From Bradyrhizobium sp. CSA112 (GTDB lineage: Bacteria > Pseudomonadota > Alphaproteobacteria > Rhizobiales > Xanthobacteraceae), in the NCBI RefSeq assembly GCF_029051645.1, contig NZ_JAACFS010000044.1, positions 1 through 56,562 on the forward strand: DNA of 56,562 nt, written 5' to 3'. The notes beneath the pieces were generated by a model. It saw only the letters and a list, made by a program, of their open reading frames with translations, had not been told where the DNA came from and made no database searches. Made by a program: the position numbers and the translations under genes. Shown piece by piece: positions 52,006 to 56,562 of the stretch (position 1 is the stretch's first letter; each line of letters starts with the position of its first letter).

Positions 52006-52362
52006 TCACTGCTTCATTTTGATGCCCTTCTCGGCCCTGTACCCCTTGAAGACCACGTCGATGGCTTCAATGACCTTCTTGCCGGGATTTGCCTTGCAGT
52101 GGACGATGACCTCGTGCTCGAGGGATTTCGCCCGATCGACCTGCATCATGTGCTTCTTGGCGAGACCGTTGTACCAGCCGCTGTACCAGACAGTGAGGTA
52201 ATCAGCGTCTTCCTGGAATGTGTTCGCCAACTGGGCGCAGGTCAGTTTCTGAACATCGACATAGCCATCGCGGTCCGCATAGGTCTTCAGTTCGACCTGG
52301 GCCAACGCCGGCCCCGCAATAATAGCCGTCGCGCAACACAAGATGAGTTTCTTTGCGATCAT
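52006..52362 (-). CDS. HdeA/HdeB-family exported protein (paralogue)
   Basis: A 118-aa protein. The signal peptide (KKLILCCATAIIAGPALA) ends near residue 21. C42 (KLTCAQL) and C89 (VHCKAN) are at exactly the positions found in the protein at 48611-48967, with the same YSGWYNGLA core. The ATG at 52362 has agggga upstream; the longer frame to 52416 is rejected. Together with the 48611 gene and the 50045 remnant it shows local duplication of an acid-stress-type chaperone. Confidence 0.87.
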   Translation of the reverse strand: MIAKKLILCCATAIIAGPALAQVELKTYADRDGYVDVQKLTCAQLANTFQEDADYLTVWYSGWYNGLAKKHMMQVDRAKSLEHEVIVHCKANPGKKVIEAIDVVFKGYRAEKGIKMKQ

Positions 52363-52553
52363 TTGGATGATTCCCCTGCTGTTCTGACTTCGCAACGCTC
52401 GATCATGGCAAGCCACAGAAGCAGGCGGCTGTGCGCGTTCCCTTGAACATGATCGTCGCTCCGAAAATGATTGATTGAAATGATGGAGCGCGGCGCTACC
52501 GCACTCCGAAGCGGCATTCTCGGCAAACGGCGGTCAAAGTGACCTCGACAATT

Positions 52554-52811
52554 CTATCGCCTGCCAACGCGATTGACCGGACCACCACGATTCATCGGTG
52601 TTCCCGGTCGCACACCCACACCGGGGGCGCCGACGCCGGGGGTCACCACGGCTCGCGCGACCGGCCGCGGCCGCAGCACGACACCGGGCCGGACGACGCA
52701 ACCAGCAGGATACGAAATATACTGGCAGTAAACTACGGCGCTGGCCTGTTCACTGCTGGCCGTTACGAATCCAGCCGTCAGCAGGGCTGATAGTGCAATC
52801 GAACGCTTCAT
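52554..52811 (-). CDS. Small exported Pro/Gly/Val-rich protein
   Basis: An 85-aa protein from the ATG at 52811, preceded by ggagg at 5-9 nt. The signal peptide is MKRSIALSALLTAGFVTASS to about residue 24. The mature part has two cysteines (VVYCQYISYPAGCVV), then a low-complexity Pro-Gly-Val-Arg tail (VVTPGVGAPGVGVRPGTP). Similar short tails occur in many Bradyrhizobium exported proteins. It lies 42 bp after the 102-aa gene and likely shares its operon. Confidence 0.68.
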   Translation of the reverse strand: MKRSIALSALLTAGFVTASSEQASAVVYCQYISYPAGCVVRPGVVLRPRPVARAVVTPGVGAPGVGVRPGTPMNRGGPVNRVGRR

Positions 52812-52853
52812 GATTGCCTCCTCCATTTGATGATCGTCAAGTATGGGTCTGAT

Positions 52854-53162
52854 TCACCGGCAAACGGTGGCGATCCGTCCATAGACGTCCACCACCTGCG
52901 TGCACGCGGGTGCGACCACCACGGGCGCTGCCACGATGGCCGCACCTGTTGCTACCGCGCCGACGGCCACGGCCCTGCGTGTGGTCCGCCGGGCAACGCC
53001 GGCATAACTCATCGGCGTCAGCGGGCGCCCGATCCGGGCTTCGGCGGACGAAAGCAGCGATGACTGCGAATCCAGCTGCAGTTGCCCATTCCACAACAAG
53101 GCTGCGCCGCCAAGAACGGTGGCTATCGAGAAATAGAAGAAGGTTTTTGTTATCCGGGTCAT
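52854..53162 (-). CDS. Small membrane-anchored protein with GRPLTPMSYAGVARR motif
   Basis: A 102-aa protein. An N-terminal membrane helix (FFYFSIATVLGGAALLW) is followed by GRPLTPMSYAGVARR (45-59), an Ala/Val/Gly-rich hydrophobic segment (AVGAVATGAAIVAAPVVVA) and a C-terminal CTQVVDVYGRIATVCR with two cysteines. The central motif matches that in the 225-aa protein at 49060. aggag is 8 nt before the ATG, which overlaps the stop of the DUF2092 gene (ATGA), so both are translated from one message. Confidence 0.78.
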   Translation of the reverse strand: MTRITKTFFYFSIATVLGGAALLWNGQLQLDSQSSLLSSAEARIGRPLTPMSYAGVARRTTRRAVAVGAVATGAAIVAAPVVVAPACTQVVDVYGRIATVCR

Positions 53163-53959
53163 TTCTTTGCTCCTGCTTTCGCAACGCCCTGCGGCACTTC
53201 ATCGATGTCACCGAGATCGCCGAGCGCGATCTTCTTGGCGGATGTATCCGGCTTGAATGCAAAGGCATCCGCCGACACGTCTGTCTTCCATTCCTTGATG
53301 CGCAGCGTGTACTGTGGCGCCTCGCCGATGCCCTTGCTGGTAATCACATATTTGCGCGGGATAGGCTTGGCGCCGGACTCGATCCATATCTGCCAGTCGG
53401 TTTCCAAGTTACGGAACGCCAAATGATCGCATTCGACGCCATCTATGACGCCCTTGCCGATCACGGCGGCCTCGACAACGTCGGCCATCATGACGTCGAA
53501 GGCGTTGGAAAGCAGGAGATCGGCGCCCGGAGCGACGACGCCGTGCTTGTCGCGCAATACGTCGATCAATTGATCGGCAGTCCCCTCGGCTTCGATCTGG
53601 GCGTAATTCTTGGTATCCTTGTCATTCACGGTGACGAGCTTGCCATCGAACACGACTTCGACGTCCCGATAGCCGCCCGTGCGCGTGGCGCGGAGCTTGT
53701 TCGGACGGCTCAGTTGCACCTGCCCGGAGCTGGTGAACTGAATCTTCTGCAAGGTGGAGGTAATGACTTCGATGTCGGAATCGTAGGTGACCGATATGGT
53801 CTTCTGGCTCGCCACATAGTCCGACATGGCTTTGAGAACTTTGCTGGCGCCATCTTCTTGGGCATGGGCATGTGGTATGCCCGAAACAACCAGGGCCAAC
53901 GCCAGCCCGGCCGCGCCAAGGCTAAGCGCCCCGGCTTTGCATATCGACGCCTGCCTCAT
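53159..53959 (-). CDS. DUF2092-family exported protein
   Basis: A 266-aa protein from the ATG at 53959, chosen because aaggagag lies 4-5 nt upstream (the alternative 53980 lacks one). The signal peptide reaches about AHAQE. The mature domain has the DUF2092 pattern: LKAMSDYVASQKTISVTYDS, LSRPNKLRATRTGGYRDVEV, VVFDGKLVTVNDKDTKNYAQ and IDGVECDHLAFRN. The fold resembles lipoprotein-carrier (LolA-like) proteins, suggesting binding of a hydrophobic ligand in the periplasm. It heads an operon with the two small genes that follow, and a TTGCATAG element lies 74-92 bp upstream. Confidence 0.88.
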   Translation of the reverse strand: MRQASICKAGALSLGAAGLALALVVSGIPHAHAQEDGASKVLKAMSDYVASQKTISVTYDSDIEVITSTLQKIQFTSSGQVQLSRPNKLRATRTGGYRDVEVVFDGKLVTVNDKDTKNYAQIEAEGTADQLIDVLRDKHGVVAPGADLLLSNAFDVMMADVVEAAVIGKGVIDGVECDHLAFRNLETDWQIWIESGAKPIPRKYVITSKGIGEAPQYTLRIKEWKTDVSADAFAFKPDTSAKKIALGDLGDIDEVPQGVAKAGAKK

Positions 53960-54032
53960 AACGCTCTCCTTGCTAGTCACGATGATTCCGGCGAATGGTC
54001 TCGCTCGCCGGCCACCATGGAGAAGTCACGCT

Positions 54033-54051
54033 GCATCGACTATGCAAAAAC
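54033..54051 (-). promoter_or_regulatory. TTGCATAG upstream element, copy 2
   Basis: A perfect 19-bp copy of the element at 49819-49837, in the same orientation relative to the downstream minus-strand gene (start 53959). It lies 74-92 bp upstream of that start. Confidence 0.5.
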
Positions 54052-54090
54052 CGGCACGGCGATTGTTTGGTACGAAGATTTTCACCGCGC

Positions 54091-54110
54091 CGATTCTGCA
54101 TAGCGCGCAT
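54091..54110 (+). promoter_or_regulatory. TTGCATAG-like upstream element, copy 3
   Basis: cgattctgcatagcgcgcat, oriented toward the plus-strand HlyD-type gene and 40-59 bp before its ATG. With copy 2 it forms a back-to-back pair in the divergent intergenic region. Confidence 0.4.
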
Positions 54111-54149
54111 TGATAGATTGCCGGCTAATGGCGATCTCGTACCCGAACG

Positions 54150-55274
54150 ATGGGGAGCTCCGCCGTGGTCATTATCCTGAGCCTTTATATCGCGGCGATG
54201 TGGGCCGTATTCTCCAGGTTCAAACTTGTGCGCTGGGGCTGGTTGTCGGGTATCATTTCGCTCCTCATCGGCGGGTTTATCCTCGCAACATTTCTTGCGC
54301 TTTTTAACTATCTCACGCCATCGGGGCGCGTGACGGTGACCGGCCGCGTGGTGGAAGTGACGCCGAACGTGACGGGGCAGATCGTCGCAATCCCGGTCAA
54401 GCCGAACGTGCCGGTGAGGCAGAATGACGTGCTGTTCCAGATTGATCCGGCGCCTTTTCAGTACAAGGTCACGCAGTTGCAGGCGTCGCTCGCCGCCGCA
54501 AAGCAGAACGCCGAAATATTGAAATCGAATTACGAACAGGCGACGGCGAATGTCGCGGGGCTCACCGCGCAGGCCGCCTACAACAAGAAGCGTCTCGCGG
54601 ACATCGAGACGCTTGCCGCCGACGAAGCCAACACGCAATTCCAGGCGCAGGACAAGCAGGTCCAATACGAGACGGTGTCGGCGCAACTCGTCGCGGCCAA
54701 GGCTGCGCAGCAAAGCGCCAGACTCGCGCTGGATTCCGAGATCGGCGGCGTCAATACCACGGTCGCGCAGCTCCAGGCGCAACTCGATAACGCGGTCTGG
54801 GAATTGTCGCAGACGGACGTTCGTGCGCCCGCCGACGGCTATGTTACCGTGGTCGCATTGACGGTCGGCGACCGGGCGCTGCAGGCGCGTTCGGCGATGT
54901 CGTTAATTGTCGAGAAGGAGATCACGCTGGTCGGCATGTTCTCGCAAAACGGCTTCCAGACCATCAAGGAAGGTGCGGCCGTCGATATCGTTTTCGACAA
55001 TGTGCCGGGCCGCATCTATCACGCCAAAATCATCGAAATTCCAAAAGGGATAGGTCAGGGACAGATTGCTGCATCCGGAACGCTGGCGCGGACCAATGCG
55101 ATTGGTGGGGCGTCGGTCTTCCCGGCCGTGATTTCCATTCCGGACGAAATGAGCCGCGACTCGCTCCGGCTGGGCATGTCCGGAAGCGCCACCGCGTTCG
55201 CCGCAAATGCGGGCGTTATTGGCCTGCTGGCGTCCATTCTGGTATGGGTCAGCTCGTATACGGCTTACCTCTGA
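54150..55274 (+). CDS. HlyD-family membrane protein (YiaV/EmrA-like)
   Basis: A 374-aa inner-membrane periplasmic adaptor-like protein. Two N-terminal hydrophobic segments (VIILSLYIAAMWAVF and GIISLLIGGFILATFLALF) precede a biotinyl-lipoyl half (GRVVEVTPNVTGQIVAIPVK), a long alpha-helical hairpin (about 108-215), the second lipoyl half (DVRAPADGYVTVVAL) and a beta-barrel. A third hydrophobic stretch at the C-terminus (VIGLLASILVWVSSYTAYL) resembles YiaV. A GTG at 54165 has ggggag upstream and may be the true start. No exporter pump is encoded beside it. It is divergent from the DUF2092 operon. Confidence 0.85.
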   Translation: MGSSAVVIILSLYIAAMWAVFSRFKLVRWGWLSGIISLLIGGFILATFLALFNYLTPSGRVTVTGRVVEVTPNVTGQIVAIPVKPNVPVRQNDVLFQIDPAPFQYKVTQLQASLAAAKQNAEILKSNYEQATANVAGLTAQAAYNKKRLADIETLAADEANTQFQAQDKQVQYETVSAQLVAAKAAQQSARLALDSEIGGVNTTVAQLQAQLDNAVWELSQTDVRAPADGYVTVVALTVGDRALQARSAMSLIVEKEITLVGMFSQNGFQTIKEGAAVDIVFDNVPGRIYHAKIIEIPKGIGQGQIAASGTLARTNAIGGASVFPAVISIPDEMSRDSLRLGMSGSATAFAANAGVIGLLASILVWVSSYTAYL

Positions 55275-55461
55275 CGAACGGGGCAAAGGTGCTTAGGTAG
55301 GGGCGCCGCGGCACAAACTGCATATTGGTGCCGCCACCACCGAGCCTTCGCGTTGACCACTTCGGCGCGCCACGGTTAATGTCCATCGCTTGAATGGTTT
55401 CGGCTTACCCGTTCTTGAGTTTGCCTGACAGACCCTGCGCAGAGTGGAATATTATTGCTGG

Positions 55462-56109
55462 ATGCCGGCAGCGCCTGTAATTCATATCGTTGACGATGAC
55501 GCATCGTTTCGCGGTGCGCTCTCCCGCGTGCTGGAAATCTCGGGCTATGCGGTGGCGGACTATAGTTCCGCGAGTTGCTTTCTGCGTTCGATTGATAATG
55601 CCAAACCGGGTTGCATTCTGCTCGACGTGAACATGCCATCGGTTGACGGGTTACAGCTCCAGGAAGAACTCGCGAAGCTGTCAATGCGTTGGCCGATCGT
55701 CTTCATGTCGGGCCGCGGTGACGTTCCCACCGGCGTACGAGCGATCAAGGCCGGCGCCGAAGATTTCCTGCTGAAACCCGTAGCCAAAGAGACCCTGCTC
55801 GACGCGATAGGTCGCGCGCTCGCCAATTTTGCCGCAACGAAGCAGCAACAGGACCAGATCAATTCGCTCAGATCCCTGATTGCGACCCTGACGCCCCGGG
55901 AAAGCGAGGTCTTTGCGCTGATGGTTCGTGGCAAAATGAACAAGCAGATTGCCTTTGAGCTCGGCACCTCCGAGCGAACCATCAAGGCGCATCGACATAT
56001 GGTGATGGAAAAGCTGCAGGTTCAGACGTTTGCGGAGGCCGTCTCCGTCGCCGAGAGAGTCGGACAGATGGCGCCGTCGGCCGCGACGAATGCCGAAAAT
56101 CCCCGATAG
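55462..56109 (+). CDS. FixJ/NarL-family response regulator
   Basis: A 215-aa two-domain regulator. The receiver has IVDDDAS, phospho-acceptor D55 (CILLDVNMPS), the Ser/Thr of FMSGRGDVPT and Lys in FLLKPV. A Q-rich linker (ATKQQQDQINSLRSLIATL) leads to a LuxR-type HTH (LTPRESEVFALMVRGKMNKQ, ERTIKAHRHMVMEKL). The ATG at 55462 is chosen; a GTG at 55444 is in frame. FixJ-type receivers usually pair with PAS-containing kinases, but none lies adjacent. The cluster of envelope-stress genes around it is a plausible regulon. Confidence 0.9.
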   Translation: MPAAPVIHIVDDDASFRGALSRVLEISGYAVADYSSASCFLRSIDNAKPGCILLDVNMPSVDGLQLQEELAKLSMRWPIVFMSGRGDVPTGVRAIKAGAEDFLLKPVAKETLLDAIGRALANFAATKQQQDQINSLRSLIATLTPRESEVFALMVRGKMNKQIAFELGTSERTIKAHRHMVMEKLQVQTFAEAVSVAERVGQMAPSAATNAENPR

Positions 56110-56188
56110 CGGATTTTCGAGCAAGCCCGCCACACCATCATCGCGAGACGAACCATCGTCCATGTCGGTCTCAAAGGCGGCGGCTGCC

Positions 56189-56208
56189 CGATTTTGCATA
56201 GGCAGTGC
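56189..56208 (+). promoter_or_regulatory. TTGCATAG upstream element, copy 4
   Basis: cgattttgcataggcagtgc, oriented toward the DUF3551 gene and 84-103 bp before its TTG start. The core ttttgcatag matches copies 1 and 2, and the spacing to the gene is similar. Confidence 0.45.
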
Positions 56209-56291
56209 GCAATCGCCCTCCTAGGGTTCTCGCTCAAACAAACCTCAGTTGATGCTGACGGCATGGCGCTTGCCAGCCAAGGAATAGGATT

Positions 56292-56562
56292 TTGAAGCTG
56301 AACTGGATAACTACCCTACTTGTACTCGGCGCTATCCAATGCCCGGCAAGCGGATATGCGCAGGTTTCGACTCGATTCCCGTTCTGCCTGCAAGGTGATG
56401 ACTATCCGGGCTGGAACAACTGTACCTTCACCAGCTATCAGCAATGCCAAGCCTCAGCGTCCGGAACGTTCGACGAATGTCTGGCAAACCCGTGGTACCA
56501 GGCTGGCGACAATGCCGCGCCGGCCCCCGATCAAAACGCGGGCGGCCCAGGTATATCTCCCC
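56292..56562 (+). CDS. DUF3551-family small exported protein (3' end outside the window)
   Basis: Partial gene with a TTG start preceded by aaggaa at about 9 nt. It encodes a signal peptide (LNWITTLLVLGAIQCPASGYAQ) and a mature part with the DUF3551 cysteine pattern: FPFCLQGDDYPGWNNCTFTS, YQQCQASASGTFDEC and NPWY. DUF3551 proteins are short periplasmic proteins abundant in Bradyrhizobium and of unknown function. At least 90 codons are visible and the frame is open at the window edge. Confidence 0.75.
   Translation, partial: MKLNWITTLLVLGAIQCPASGYAQVSTRFPFCLQGDDYPGWNNCTFTSYQQCQASASGTFDECLANPWYQAGDNAAPAPDQNAGGPGISP

Noticed and set aside
1..56562. CRISPR array
   Set aside because: No regularly spaced short direct repeats and no cas-like gene were seen.

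Overview
The window looks like chromosome from a GC-rich alphaproteobacterium of the Bradyrhizobium / Nitrobacteraceae group. The evidence is a set of small-protein families typical of that group (coil-tailed proteins ending in EENARLR, DUF3551, HdeA-like and GRPxTPMSxAGVARR proteins), the interspersed palindromic repeats, and high G+C at third codon positions. This assignment rests on recognised family features; no database search was possible.

Layout. (1) 0.3-7.6 kb: an M20 amidohydrolase followed by a complete peptide-type ABC importer (binding protein, two permeases, two ATPases), ending at a clear terminator. (2) 7.9-9.9 kb: very small genes, including two single-span membrane microproteins (30 and 32 aa), a 34-aa ORF with a strong ribosome site, and two paralogous coil-tailed proteins. 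(3) 10.0-25.9 kb: a segment between two partial tRNA-Lys(CTT) copies. It carries a minus-strand cassette: STN/TonB-like protein, ECF sigma factor, FecR-type anti-sigma, and a 3824-aa filamentous-haemagglutinin-type exoprotein. (4) 25.9-37.7 kb: a second segment between tRNA-Lys fragments, with an RND efflux pump and adaptor divergent from its two-component system, a patatin-like lipoprotein, a DUF3313 lipoprotein and an orphan second response regulator. (5) 37.7-40.2 kb: a third tRNA-Lys fragment next to a tyrosine integrase and two small hypothetical genes. (6) 40.3-45.6 kb: a compact aromatic-amine operon (HpaB-type oxygenase, flavin reductase, 3-hydroxyanthranilate dioxygenase, PobR-like regulator, RidA), preceded by an exported RidA-like protein. 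(7) 46.1-48.4 kb: a receiver-only regulator and a sensor kinase broken by a one-base frameshift in a seven-A tract. (8) 48.6-56.5 kb: a set of exported small proteins (two HdeA-like plus a remnant of a third, DUF1254, DUF2092, DUF3551 and others), an HlyD-type membrane protein and a FixJ/NarL-type regulator. A shared TTGCATAG element lies upstream of four of these genes.

The most unusual system is the adhesin cassette. It looks like a cell-surface signalling circuit (STN domain, FecR, sigma) with no TonB-dependent receptor; the STN domain is instead joined to a TonB-C-like domain, and the apparent target is a giant secreted protein with no TpsB transporter nearby. Next in interest are the aromatic operon, whose dioxygenase keeps the catalytic residues but has lost the bacterial rubredoxin-like cysteines, and the nested tRNA-Lys fragments that mark successive integrations.
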